A DNA stretch of 64,000 nucleotides. Origin: Chloroflexota bacterium (GTDB lineage Bacteria; Chloroflexota; Anaerolineae; Anaerolineales; Villigracilaceae). The notes under the pieces are model-generated. The model was not told the origin of the DNA. It saw only the letters and a program-made list of their open reading frames with translations, and did no database searches. Made by a program: the position numbers and the translations under genes. The stretch is from positions 1 through 64,000 of the forward strand of contig JAEWVF010000005.1 in the NCBI GenBank assembly GCA_023459215.1, read 5' to 3'. Below, one piece after another: positions 50,030 through 58,963 of the stretch; position 1 is the stretch's first letter, and every line of letters starts with the position of its first letter.

Positions 50030-50896
50030 ATGAACCATCCCATCCCCAAAATTATCCGGCTGGCCGCGCTGTTCCTGTTTGGCGGTCTCCTGGCAGGCTG
50101 CGCCGCGCCCGTCGAGCCGGTCGCGCAGGCAGAAATTACCCCAGAAAGCGCAACCAACACAGAGGACAGCCATCTCGAAGCCTATTTCCAGGGTTTCGAG
50201 GGCGCATTTGTGCTCTACGACCAGGAAAACAACAGCACCCTGCGCTACAACCCGCAGCGCTGCGCGACCCGATTCCTGCCGGCCTCGACCTTCAAAATCG
50301 TCAACTCGCTGATCGGGCTGGAAACAGGCGTCATTCCTGATGAAAACTACGTGATTCCCTGGGACGGCACCCGGTATCCCGTTCCCAGTTGGAACCGGGA
50401 TCACAACCTGAAAACGGCCATCCAGGATTCGGTGGTCTGGTATTACCGCGAACTGGCCCGGCGGGTTGAACGCGACCAGATGCAAGCCTATATCGACAAC
50501 GTGGGCTATGGCAACCGCGATATTTCCGGGTCAGTCGACTACTTCTGGCTGGATGGTTCGCTGCAAATCTCAGCCGATGAGCAGGTCGAATTGCTGAAAC
50601 GGCTCGAACGGGACGATTTGCCTTTTTCGCAGCGCTCACTGGATATCGTCAAGGAAATCATCCTGCTGGAAAGCGGGGAAGATTACAAATTGCGCGGCAA
50701 AACCGGCTACGGCGAAGTCGATGGCATCCACACCGGTTGGTTTGTCGGCTACATCGAAAAGCAGGGACGGCTTGCTTTCTTCGCCCTGAACATTGGCGGC
50801 TCCAACAGCGAAGCAAACGGAAGCAAAGCCAAAGAAATCGCCCTCGACATTTTACAAGGATTGAACCTGCTCCCGGAAAGCGACGAAGTCCCATGA
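50030..50896 (+). CDS. class D (OXA-type) beta-lactamase, lipoprotein
   Basis: 288 residues. Lipobox LAGC with Cys 24. The class D motifs are S86-T-F-K89 (PASTFKI), S134-V-V (SVVWYY), Y160-G-N162, W173 and K224-T-G226 (RGKTGYG). This is the full catalytic set, including the lysine that becomes carboxylated, so hydrolysis of beta-lactams is likely, with spectrum unknown. No BlaR1/BlaI pair or mobile element is near. It overlaps the following methyltransferase by 4 bp in the five-gene operon. Anchoring to the membrane is common for environmental members. Confidence 0.88.
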   Translation: MNHPIPKIIRLAALFLFGGLLAGCAAPVEPVAQAEITPESATNTEDSHLEAYFQGFEGAFVLYDQENNSTLRYNPQRCATRFLPASTFKIVNSLIGLETGVIPDENYVIPWDGTRYPVPSWNRDHNLKTAIQDSVVWYYRELARRVERDQMQAYIDNVGYGNRDISGSVDYFWLDGSLQISADEQVELLKRLERDDLPFSQRSLDIVKEIILLESGEDYKLRGKTGYGEVDGIHTGWFVGYIEKQGRLAFFALNIGGSNSEANGSKAKEIALDILQGLNLLPESDEVP

Positions 50897-51516
50897 CCCG
50901 CTGGCAGCAATTCTATCGGGAAGACCAGCGCGTGTTGAGCGCGCCGCCCTCGGACACCGTCCGCCATGCCCTGGAGGTTTTCAAGCAAGCTGGAGCCAGC
51001 AGCCTGCTCGACCTGGGCTGCGGCGTCGGGCGCGATACCATTCCGCTCAGCGAAAGCTACCCCGGCGTCAGCGGCGTGGATGCGGCCCACTCAGGCCTGA
51101 TGCTGGCCAGGCAGCGTAATCCGGGCCTGCGCCTGATCGAAGGTGACGCCCGGCAACTGCCCTTCCAGAATGACTATTTTGATGGGATTTATTGTTTTGG
51201 GTTACTGCATGAATTTGTCGGGGAAACGGCCAAAGAGGATGTTGCCCAAGTGATGCGGGAAATCACCCGCATCCTGCAACCGGGCGGCCTGCTGGTGCTG
51301 GCAACCCTGGCCGGTGAGCCGGAACAGGGATTGCCCCACTTGCAAATGTTCAACGAAGCCATGTTTGACGAAATCCACCCGGCCAGCCTGGAACGCCTCG
51401 AAAAGAGCCTGCACGATGACATCGGCTGCACCGGCCTGCGCGACTACAAGGTCTGGCGCGGAGTTTATCGAAAAACTGGAATATCCCATAAAACCCTGCT
51501 CTTTTCACTGCAATAA
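50893..51516 (+). CDS. class I SAM-dependent methyltransferase
   Basis: 207 residues. Motif I LLDLGCGVGRDTIPLS, acidic end of strand 2 in GVDAAHSG, and LIEGDARQLPFQNDYFDGIYC before motif IV identify a Rossmann-type methyltransferase of the ubiE/Methyltransf_11 type. ATG 50893 overlaps the beta-lactamase stop (ATGA), so translation is coupled. Its substrate cannot be told from sequence. It is the last gene of the operon before an AT-rich membrane protein. Confidence 0.85.
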   Translation: MTRWQQFYREDQRVLSAPPSDTVRHALEVFKQAGASSLLDLGCGVGRDTIPLSESYPGVSGVDAAHSGLMLARQRNPGLRLIEGDARQLPFQNDYFDGIYCFGLLHEFVGETAKEDVAQVMREITRILQPGGLLVLATLAGEPEQGLPHLQMFNEAMFDEIHPASLERLEKSLHDDIGCTGLRDYKVWRGVYRKTGISHKTLLFSLQ

Positions 51517-51562
51517 AGCAGGGAATTTCAGGTTTTTCAAGAATCAGCAAAGGGATTTTGGT

Positions 51563-52477
51563 ATGAAAATACTTTTCAAGAGTAATTACGCATTAATAAG
51601 TAATTACGCATTAATAATTTGGGTCGGAATACTTATATTAACGGGAATAATTCTAGAAGTAGTTACATCATTTTTCGCCGGCATTATCGCCTTCAGCGTT
51701 AACGTGATTAATAACCCCTGGGTCATCGGATTTTTATATGTAAATTTAATACCCAAAGAAGAAAAAAGTAAATTATCCATAATGAACGGAGCGCTTGGGG
51801 GAATTTTTGCAACCCTGATAACATCCAGCATCCCACTCTTTATCCCACTCCTTTTTGTTTTTCGAAGATTTGACTTTTATTTCACGGAATACCTCCTGCA
51901 GATAAGTAAATTCTGGGGCGGTTATGTTATTCAATCAATGATCCAGGGGGGAATTGCCGGGATTATTCCAATCTTGCTGGCGAACAACAACAAAGAAAAG
52001 AAACTTGAGATTAGCCCTGAGATTAGCCCTGAGATTGGCCGTGAGATTGGCAACGAAACCAATCAGGCCAAACTCTTGTTTCCCATCTCATATCTTGTCA
52101 TCCCGCTAACTTATCTCGCCCTGGCAGGATTAATCCTCATTGCGTATGGTTTCGAAAACTTCGCTACATTTTCAGCTACTTTTTTCCCACTTTTAATTGG
52201 ACCATCCATACAAGTGGCAATCGCCATAACCTATCTCTGGAAGCTCAATAACAACGCTCTTTTTGCCTTTACAGCATTCGGGTCTTCACTTATCTTTTTG
52301 GGAGCAACAATTGCTGTTTTTGGACTCGCAACTCAGCTAACTGGCCCCGCTGGTATGCTTGTGTACGCAGCGCCCGTGGTACTCTCAGGAATTCACGTTG
52401 CCGCCCTGCTGCTCGTAATCCTTTTAACTGATTGGGCAATTAAATATTTCAAAAAAACTCCGCGCAACCAAGCCTAA
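51563..52477 (+). CDS. AT-rich polytopic membrane protein, unknown
   Basis: 304 residues with about seven to eight hydrophobic segments; no family recognised. The DNA is much more AT-rich than its neighbours, which suggests transfer. Two tandem duplications are visible: an 18-bp unit at 51581-51616 giving SNYALI twice, and a 12-bp unit around 52010-52055 giving EISPEISPEIG in a cytoplasmic loop. Start is ATG 51563; upstream AAAGGG is a plausible ribosome site. It ends with a 4-bp overlap with the convergent small gene. Confidence 0.55.
   Translation: MKILFKSNYALISNYALIIWVGILILTGIILEVVTSFFAGIIAFSVNVINNPWVIGFLYVNLIPKEEKSKLSIMNGALGGIFATLITSSIPLFIPLLFVFRRFDFYFTEYLLQISKFWGGYVIQSMIQGGIAGIIPILLANNNKEKKLEISPEISPEIGREIGNETNQAKLLFPISYLVIPLTYLALAGLILIAYGFENFATFSATFFPLLIGPSIQVAIAITYLWKLNNNALFAFTAFGSSLIFLGATIAVFGLATQLTGPAGMLVYAAPVVLSGIHVAALLLVILLTDWAIKYFKKTPRNQA
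51581..51616 (+). repeat. 18-bp perfect tandem duplication
   Basis: AGTAATTACGCATTAATA occurs twice in direct succession (51581-51598, 51599-51616) within the start of the membrane-protein gene, so the frame is kept. Confidence 0.9.
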
Positions 52478-52734
52478 CTGGCATGCAATATCTCCCGGTC
52501 CGCCAAATCGATTTCTTCCTGAATCTTGCGCACTTCGGCCTTCATCTCGGCGCTGGCGCTGGGAGTCAGGGCGATAAATTTGAGCAGATCGCGGGCCTGG
52601 CGCAGCAAGTCTTTGACCCCGGCCACATAAGAAAAGTTGTATTTGCCTTCCGGGGGCACGGGCAGGTCGCGGGCTTTTTGAATCAGCGCCCGCGCGCGGA
52701 CAATTCGTTCAGCAGCAGGGATTAATTTTGCCAT
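52474..52734 (-). CDS. conserved hypothetical helical protein
   Basis: 86 residues, mostly alpha-helical, with ALIQKARDLPVPPEGKYNFS and DLLRQARDLLKFI; not recognised as a named family. It converges on the membrane-protein gene with a 4-bp overlap and lies 41 bp from the divergent GH43 gene. Amphipathic charge patterns suggest a small soluble protein, perhaps protein- or nucleic-acid-binding. Confidence 0.55.
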   Translation of the reverse strand: MAKLIPAAERIVRARALIQKARDLPVPPEGKYNFSYVAGVKDLLRQARDLLKFIALTPSASAEMKAEVRKIQEEIDLADREILHAS

Positions 52735-52775
52735 AGCCAGATTTTACCCGCAAAACTTGCAGATAAGGCAACCCC

Positions 52776-54299
52776 ATGACACCCAGCATTAACAACCCGA
52801 TCCTGCCCGGCTTTCATCCCGACCCAAGCATCTGCCGCGTCGGGGATGATTATTACCTGGTCAATAGCTCCTTTGAATACTTTCCGGGTGTACCCATCTT
52901 CCACAGCCGCGATCTGGCTCACTGGCGGCCAATCGGATACTGCCTGACTCACCCCAGCCAACTGCCGCTCGAAAACTGCCCCAGCTCACAAGGAATCTAC
53001 GCCCCGACCCTGCGCCATCACAACGGGCTGTTCTACATGGTTACAACCAATGTTTCCGGCGGCGGGAACTTCTACGTCACGGCGTCCGACCCGGCCGGAC
53101 CCTGGTCCGAGCCGGTCTGGCTGCAAGCCGGGGGCATCGATCCATCCCTGCTTTTTGATGATGATGATGATGGCCAGGTTTACTTCACCTGCCAGGGCAA
53201 CGAGGGGATTTTGCAGGGCCGACTCGACCTCGACAGCGGAAGCCTGATCGAACCCCTGCGACCGATCTGGCAGGGGACGGGCGGCGCATACCCCGAAGGG
53301 CCGCATCTGTACCACATCCGCGGCTGGTATTACCTGATGATTGCCGAAGGCGGCACCGAATACGGCCACATGCAAACCATTGCGCGCAGCAAAAGCCCGT
53401 GGGGGCCTTTCGAAAGCTGCCCGCGCAACCCGATCCTGAGTCACCGCAGCCGGGGCAACCTGCCCATCCAGTCGCTCGGGCACGCCGACCTGGTGCAGGA
53501 TCAGGCCGGGAACTGGTGGCTGGTTTGCCTGGGGGTGCGCCCAAACGGCTATCCATTCTGCCATCATCTCGGACGCGAAACCTTCCTGGCCCCGTTACGC
53601 TGGGATGCGCAGGATTGGCCGCTGGTCGGCGACGACGATGGCCAGGTGACGATGTCCATCGCCTGGCCGCCGCTGACACCTCATCCCTGGCCGGCGGAAG
53701 CGGAGCGGGATGATTTCGACCAGCTGGAATTACGCCTGGCCTGGAATTTCCTGCGCAGCCCGGCAGCACAAACCTGGTCGCTCAGTGAGCGTCCGGGCTG
53801 GCTGTGCCTGCACGGGACCGCCGCGACCCTGGACGAAAACGGCCTGCAAGCCTGGGTCGGGCGGCGGCAGGAGCGCTTCGACTGTCTGGCGCACGCCGCG
53901 CTGGAGTTTGCCCCGCAAAACCCGGGCGAAGAAGCCGGCCTATGCGTTCGAATGAACGAACGCCACCACTACGAAATCGCCATCCTGCGCGGCGAAAGCG
54001 GCAGCCAGGTCATCGTGCGCCAGCGCATTGGCGGCTTGCAGGCCATCACCGCCTGCGCGGATTTCCCTGGCTCCGCGGTCGAACTGCTCATCCGCACCGA
54101 GAAAGACCGCTACACCTTCGGCTACGCCAGCGACGGAAACGATCCGCGCTGGCTGGCCTCCGGCGAAACCCGCTACCTGTCGACCGAGGTGGCGGGCGGA
54201 TTCACCGGTGTCTTTTTTGGCCTGTACGCCACCGGGAACGGGAAACAGGCCAGCACGCCAGCCTGTTTCGACTGGTTCGAACTGAAAGCGCGCGAATAA
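52776..54299 (+). CDS. glycoside hydrolase family 43 (beta-xylosidase/arabinofuranosidase-like)
   Basis: 507 residues. The five-bladed propeller domain begins NPILPGFHPDPSICRVGDDYY with base D16, then GGIDPSLLFDDDDDG with D122 as the pKa-modulating residue, and AYPEGPHLY with the acid E174. A second beta-sandwich domain follows from about 310 to the end, as in the xylosidase subgroup. No signal peptide, so it is cytoplasmic and acts on imported oligosaccharides from plant xylan or arabinan. AAGG precedes ATG 52776. It stands near the LacI-controlled operon, but no operator is seen directly upstream. Confidence 0.9.
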   Translation: MTPSINNPILPGFHPDPSICRVGDDYYLVNSSFEYFPGVPIFHSRDLAHWRPIGYCLTHPSQLPLENCPSSQGIYAPTLRHHNGLFYMVTTNVSGGGNFYVTASDPAGPWSEPVWLQAGGIDPSLLFDDDDDGQVYFTCQGNEGILQGRLDLDSGSLIEPLRPIWQGTGGAYPEGPHLYHIRGWYYLMIAEGGTEYGHMQTIARSKSPWGPFESCPRNPILSHRSRGNLPIQSLGHADLVQDQAGNWWLVCLGVRPNGYPFCHHLGRETFLAPLRWDAQDWPLVGDDDGQVTMSIAWPPLTPHPWPAEAERDDFDQLELRLAWNFLRSPAAQTWSLSERPGWLCLHGTAATLDENGLQAWVGRRQERFDCLAHAALEFAPQNPGEEAGLCVRMNERHHYEIAILRGESGSQVIVRQRIGGLQAITACADFPGSAVELLIRTEKDRYTFGYASDGNDPRWLASGETRYLSTEVAGGFTGVFFGLYATGNGKQASTPACFDWFELKARE

Positions 54300-54310
54300 G
54301 GCATTAGGGT

Positions 54311-54338
54311 TTGATTTTGGCCAATAATCGGCTAGAAT
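54311..54338 (+). promoter_or_regulatory. promoter TTGATT-16-TAGAAT
   Basis: TTGATT (54311-54316) and TAGAAT (54333-54338), the -10 ending 7 nt before the folC ATG. A very short or absent leader is expected. Confidence 0.5.
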
Positions 54339-54345
54339 CACTTTA

Positions 54346-55656
54346 ATGGACACCGAAACCCGCTTCAACCAGACCCTTGATTATCTCTATAGTTTTGTCG
54401 ATTACAGCCTGAAAAAAGCCAGCGAACTGGCCAAGGCTGAGTTCAACCTGGACCGGATGCAGGCTTTGCTTGAAAAGCTGGGCAACCCGCACCTGGCTTA
54501 TCCGGTCATCCATGTTACCGGGACGAAAGGCAAAGGCTCCGTTTGCGCCTTGTGCGCTTCGGCCCTGCAAACGGGCGGGCAAAAAACCGGGCTGTATACC
54601 TCCCCGCACCTGCTTGATTACTGTGAGCGCATCCAGATCGATGGAAAACCCATCAGCCACGATGAGTTGGGCGACCTGGTTGATGAAATCAAACCAGTGG
54701 TGGCCAGCATCCCCAAACTGACCACATTCGAAATCACCACCGCGCTCAGCTTCCTGTATTTTGCCCGCCAGGGTTGCACTGCCGCGGTGATCGAAGTCGG
54801 GCTGGGCGGGCGGCTGGATGCGACCAACGTGGTCAGGCCAAAGGTGGCGGTTATTACATCCATCTCCTACGATCACACCGCCGTGCTGGGCGATACACTA
54901 ACCCTGATCGCCGGGGAAAAAGCCGGGATCATCAAGGAAGGCATCCCGGTGGTCAGCGCCCCGCAGCAGCGTGAAGCGCTGACGGTGCTAAAAAAAGTCG
55001 CGGTGCAGCGCCTGGCCCCCTTTACCCTGGTCGGGCGGGACGTGACAGTCGCGCCGCTTCTGCGTTCGCTTTCGGTGCAGACCTTCCAGGTCAGGAGCAA
55101 GAAGATTGCCGCCCTGACCCTGTCGATGCCGCTGCTCGGGGCGCACCAGGTCGATAACGCCGCGACGGCTTTTGCCGCGCTCGAAGCCGCCGAACTTGGG
55201 CTTTCATATTCGGACATCCAAAACGGCTTTTATCGTGTAAAATGGCCTGCTCGCTTCGAGGTGGCGCGCCAGGAACCGCCGGTCATCTTCGACTCGGCCC
55301 ACAACCGCGATTCGTTCGCGCGTTTGCGCCAAACGCTTGACGAATACTTCCCCGCCAGGCCGGTTTACCTGGTTTTTGGCGTATCGGAAGATAAAATGCT
55401 GCGCGATATGCTCGAGGAAATCCGTCCACGCGCAACCCGACTAATTGCAACCCGCGCCGACCATCCACGGGCGCTGGAGGCTGAGAAAATCGTCGCAATG
55501 GCCGCCCAGGCCGGGGTGGAGAGCGAGGCGGCGACCCCCGTCGAAGCGGCGCTGGCGCGGGCGTTGGAACTGGCCGGGTCAACGGGCATCGTCCTGTCAG
55601 CCGGGTCGCTGTTCGTCACCGCTGAAGTCATGCGCGCCTGGGAAAAATACAAGTAA
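54346..55656 (+). CDS. folC: folylpolyglutamate synthase/dihydrofolate synthase
   Basis: 436 residues. The nucleotide-binding P-loop is HVTGTKGKGSVCALCASAL, with TSPHLLDYCERIQIDG as the folate/FolC signature and VIEVGLGGRLDATNVV and ITSISYDHTAVLGDT following. The C-terminal domain contains VIFDSAHNRDS. It adds glutamate to folates and probably also makes dihydrofolate. There is no Shine-Dalgarno; a -10 box lies just before the ATG, suggesting a leaderless message. lon starts 10 bp downstream and is probably co-transcribed. Confidence 0.93.
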   Translation: MDTETRFNQTLDYLYSFVDYSLKKASELAKAEFNLDRMQALLEKLGNPHLAYPVIHVTGTKGKGSVCALCASALQTGGQKTGLYTSPHLLDYCERIQIDGKPISHDELGDLVDEIKPVVASIPKLTTFEITTALSFLYFARQGCTAAVIEVGLGGRLDATNVVRPKVAVITSISYDHTAVLGDTLTLIAGEKAGIIKEGIPVVSAPQQREALTVLKKVAVQRLAPFTLVGRDVTVAPLLRSLSVQTFQVRSKKIAALTLSMPLLGAHQVDNAATAFAALEAAELGLSYSDIQNGFYRVKWPARFEVARQEPPVIFDSAHNRDSFARLRQTLDEYFPARPVYLVFGVSEDKMLRDMLEEIRPRATRLIATRADHPRALEAEKIVAMAAQAGVESEAATPVEAALARALELAGSTGIVLSAGSLFVTAEVMRAWEKYK

Positions 55657-55666
55657 ACGAGGTTTT

Positions 55667-58138
55667 ATGAATACCGATTGGGACGACAACGAAGAAGAAG
55701 AGTTCGACACCGCCTTAAGCCAGCGGACCGAGGAGCTATACCGCGTACCCAACCGCACCCCGGATGAAAATGGGATTATCGAGGCGATGGCCTTGCCAAT
55801 GCGCGACATGGTGGTTTTCCCACACATGGTTTCGCCGGTTTTCGTCGATAATGACGCTGCGATTGCCACCCTGCAATCGGCGCACGAGCACGACCAGACC
55901 GTCATCGGTATCGTCCAGAAAGACCCGGATACCGAAAACCCCAAGATGATCGATTTCCTGCCAATCGGCACGGAAATGGCTGTTGGCCGCCTGCTCTCGA
56001 TGCCCGACGGGGCCAGTTCAGCCCTGGTGCAGGGCCGGCGGCGGGTTGAGATCATCGAATTCACGCGCATCGCGCCGGTCATCAAGGTGCGGGCGCGGGT
56101 AATCGAAGAAAACGAAAAAGCCGACAAGAAAATCCGCGCGCTGATGCGCTCCGCGCTCAACCTGTTTGACCGGGTGGTCGACCTGAACCGCTCGATCCCG
56201 GAAGAGGCGCACCTGTTTGCGATGAACATCCAGGAGCCGGGCTGGCTGGCCGATATGCTGGCGACCGCGCTCTCGCTCGATTTTGAAGAACGCCAGTCGC
56301 TGCTGCTGATGCGCGAGCCGCAGGCCCGCCTGGAGCGGCTGAACGAGCTGCTGGCCGCCGAAGTGGATGTGCTCGAACTGGAAGATGAAATCCACACCCG
56401 CGTTCAGAGCGAAGTGGACAAAAGCCAGCGCGAGTTTTACCTGCGCGAGCAAATGAAAGCCATCCAAACGGAACTGGGCGAAGGCGATATTTGGACGCGC
56501 GATGTTACCGAATTACGCCAAAAAGTCGAAGAAGCCAAACTGCCCGAAGAAGCCCGCAAGGTGGCGCTGAAAGAACTGGAACGGCTGAACCAGATGCCGC
56601 CGATGGCGCCCGAGGTGGGCATCATCCGCACTTACATCGAGTGGATTCTCGATTTGCCCTGGAGCATCCACACCGACGATAACCTGGACGTCAGCAACGC
56701 CGCCAAGGTGCTCGACCGCGACCACTACGGCCTGCAAAAAGCCAAAGACCGCATCCTGGAATATATCGCGGTGCGCTCGCTGAAACCAAAAAAGGAACGC
56801 CAGCCGATCCTGTGCTTCGCCGGGCCGCCCGGCACGGGCAAAACCTCGCTCGGACGTTCGATTGCCGAAGCCCTGGGACGCAAATTCGTGCGCGTCTCGC
56901 TGGGCGGCGTGCGCGACGAGGCCGAAATCCGCGGCCATCGCCGGACGTACATCGGCGCGCTGCCGGGGCGCATCATCCAGACGATGAAGCGGGCTGGCAG
57001 CGAAAATCCGCTCTTCATGCTCGACGAAATCGACAAGCTGGGTGCGGACTTCCGCGGCGACCCGTCTTCGGCGCTGCTGGAAGTGCTCGACCCGGAACAG
57101 AACAATTCGTTCAGCGACCATTACCTTGAAATTCCCTTCGACCTGTCGAAGGTCATGTTTGTTACCACCGCCAACCACCTCGGCTCGATTCCGCCGGCGT
57201 TGCTGGACCGCATGGAAGTCATCGAATTCCCCGGCTACATCGAGGAAGAGAAGATGGCCATCGCCGACCGCTACCTGATCCCGCGCCAGATGGAAGAGAA
57301 CGGCATGGACGAGAGCGGACTGCGCTTCTCGGCGGCGGCCATGCAGCGCATCATCCGCGAGTATACCTACGAAGCGGGCGTGCGCAACCTGGAGCGTGAA
57401 ATCGGACGCGTCATCCGCAAGGTGGCCCGGCTCAAGGCCGAGAAGAAAGAATTCCCGACCATGATCACGCCGGGCATGATCGAAAAGTTCCTCGGCCCGC
57501 CCGAGTATTTCATGAGCGAAGCCGAACGCCAGGATGAAGTCGGCGTTTCGACCGGCCTGGCCTGGACCGAGAACGGCGGCGAAATCATGGCCGTCGAAGT
57601 GGCCTTGCTGGAAGGCAAAGGCTCACTGCAAATCACCGGCCAGGTCGGCGAGGTGATGCAGGAAAGCGCCCAGGCAGCGCTGACCTACCTGAAGTCGCGC
57701 GCCAATATGCTTAACATCGACCCGGATGTTTTCGAAAAGCTGGACATCCACATCCACCTGCCTGAAGGAGCCATCCCCAAGGATGGCCCGTCGGGCGGCA
57801 TCACGCTCTGCACGGCGCTGGCCTCCGCTTTTACCGGACGGCGCGTCTTCCGCGATGTGGCCATGACCGGCGAAATCACCCTGCGCGGGCGGGTTTTGAT
57901 GATTGGCGGCACACGCGAAAAAATTCTGGCGGCGCATCGCGCAGGCCTCAAGGTGGTGCTCATCCCGGAGCGCAACCAGAAAGACCTGGTGGATGTGCCC
58001 AAACGCGCCCGTACCGACCTGAAAATCATCCCGGTAACGCACATGGACGAGGTGTTGAGTATCGCCCTGGAAGCTGAACCGAGCGTGGAGCCGATCCGCC
58101 CGCGGCGGCGGGAGGCTGAGAGCGAGCAGGAAGATTAA
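55667..58138 (+). CDS. lon: ATP-dependent Lon protease
   Basis: 823 residues. N-terminal substrate-binding LON domain (about 35-235, LPMRDMVVFPHMVSPVFV), a helical linker, then the AAA+ module with Walker A GPPGTGKT (386-393) and GGVRDEAEIRGHRRTYIGA. The protease domain has the Ser-Lys dyad S709 (DGPSGGITLC) and K752 (GTREKILAAHR). ATG 55667 fits the normal N terminus; a frame running further upstream lies inside folC. An acidic start (DDNEEEEFD) is unusual but not rare. It degrades misfolded and regulatory proteins. Confidence 0.95.
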   Translation: MNTDWDDNEEEEFDTALSQRTEELYRVPNRTPDENGIIEAMALPMRDMVVFPHMVSPVFVDNDAAIATLQSAHEHDQTVIGIVQKDPDTENPKMIDFLPIGTEMAVGRLLSMPDGASSALVQGRRRVEIIEFTRIAPVIKVRARVIEENEKADKKIRALMRSALNLFDRVVDLNRSIPEEAHLFAMNIQEPGWLADMLATALSLDFEERQSLLLMREPQARLERLNELLAAEVDVLELEDEIHTRVQSEVDKSQREFYLREQMKAIQTELGEGDIWTRDVTELRQKVEEAKLPEEARKVALKELERLNQMPPMAPEVGIIRTYIEWILDLPWSIHTDDNLDVSNAAKVLDRDHYGLQKAKDRILEYIAVRSLKPKKERQPILCFAGPPGTGKTSLGRSIAEALGRKFVRVSLGGVRDEAEIRGHRRTYIGALPGRIIQTMKRAGSENPLFMLDEIDKLGADFRGDPSSALLEVLDPEQNNSFSDHYLEIPFDLSKVMFVTTANHLGSIPPALLDRMEVIEFPGYIEEEKMAIADRYLIPRQMEENGMDESGLRFSAAAMQRIIREYTYEAGVRNLEREIGRVIRKVARLKAEKKEFPTMITPGMIEKFLGPPEYFMSEAERQDEVGVSTGLAWTENGGEIMAVEVALLEGKGSLQITGQVGEVMQESAQAALTYLKSRANMLNIDPDVFEKLDIHIHLPEGAIPKDGPSGGITLCTALASAFTGRRVFRDVAMTGEITLRGRVLMIGGTREKILAAHRAGLKVVLIPERNQKDLVDVPKRARTDLKIIPVTHMDEVLSIALEAEPSVEPIRPRRREAESEQED

Positions 58139-58153
58139 AACAGGAGGGGAGTC

Positions 58154-58948
58154 ATGGCCAACAGCTTAAAAGACAAAGTGGTATTGATTACCGGGGCATC
58201 CTCCGGATTCGGACAGGATGCCGCCCGCTTGTTTGCTGCGGAAGGCGCAGCAGTTGTCCTGGCGGCCCGGCGCATCGAACGGATGCAGGCCCAGGTCGAG
58301 CGCATCCACAAAACCGGCGGCGAGGCGATGGCCACTCCGGTCGATGTCACCAACAAGGCCGATGTCGAGAACATGGTCAAAAGCGTGATCGAAAACTTTG
58401 GCCAGGTCGACATTCTCTTCAACAACGCCGGTTTTGGTCGCTTGGATTGGCTGGAAAATCTCGATCCGGCGCGCGATATCGAAACCCAGGTCGCCGTCAA
58501 CCTGACCGGCCTGATTGCGGTTACGCACGCTGTCCTGCCGCACATGCTCGAACGGCAGAGCGGTCACATTATCAACATGTCTTCGGTGGCCGGTTGGCTG
58601 GCTGCCCCGACTTACAGCGTTTATGCCGCCACCAAATTTGGCGTGCGCGGATTCACGGACGCCCTGCGGCGCGAGGTCGCCCCGCGCGGCATCCAGGTTT
58701 CCGGCATCTATCCCGGCCCGGCGGCGACCGAGTTTGGCGAACATACCGGGCAAAGCAATCTCGAATTCCCCGAATTCGTCATCATGACCTCGGAGTATGT
58801 TGCCCGTAAAGTGGTGCAGGTTGCCAGGCATCCGCGCCGGGCTTTGATTCTGCCCTGGTGGTTTGCGCCGGCCATCTGGTTTGACCAGACCTTCCCGGCC
58901 ATCACCGACTGGATTCAAATGCGCATTTCAAAAAAATTCCACAGTTGA
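58154..58948 (+). CDS. short-chain dehydrogenase/reductase
   Basis: 264 residues. The classical SDR pattern is complete: nucleotide motif GASSGFGQDAARLF, NNAGFG, the catalytic Ser in NMSSVAGW and YSVYAATKFG with Tyr and Lys. PGPAATEF follows. Residues 40-44 suggest NADP preference (AARRIERM). GGGGAG lies 6 nt before ATG 58154 and lon ends 15 bp upstream. Substrate unknown. Confidence 0.92.
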   Translation: MANSLKDKVVLITGASSGFGQDAARLFAAEGAAVVLAARRIERMQAQVERIHKTGGEAMATPVDVTNKADVENMVKSVIENFGQVDILFNNAGFGRLDWLENLDPARDIETQVAVNLTGLIAVTHAVLPHMLERQSGHIINMSSVAGWLAAPTYSVYAATKFGVRGFTDALRREVAPRGIQVSGIYPGPAATEFGEHTGQSNLEFPEFVIMTSEYVARKVVQVARHPRRALILPWWFAPAIWFDQTFPAITDWIQMRISKKFHS

Positions 58949-58963
58949 TATCCCGGAGAAACC

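Noticed and set aside
55445..55666. N-terminal extension of Lon
   Set aside because: These codons lie inside folC in another frame; ATG 55667 gives the normal Lon N terminus.
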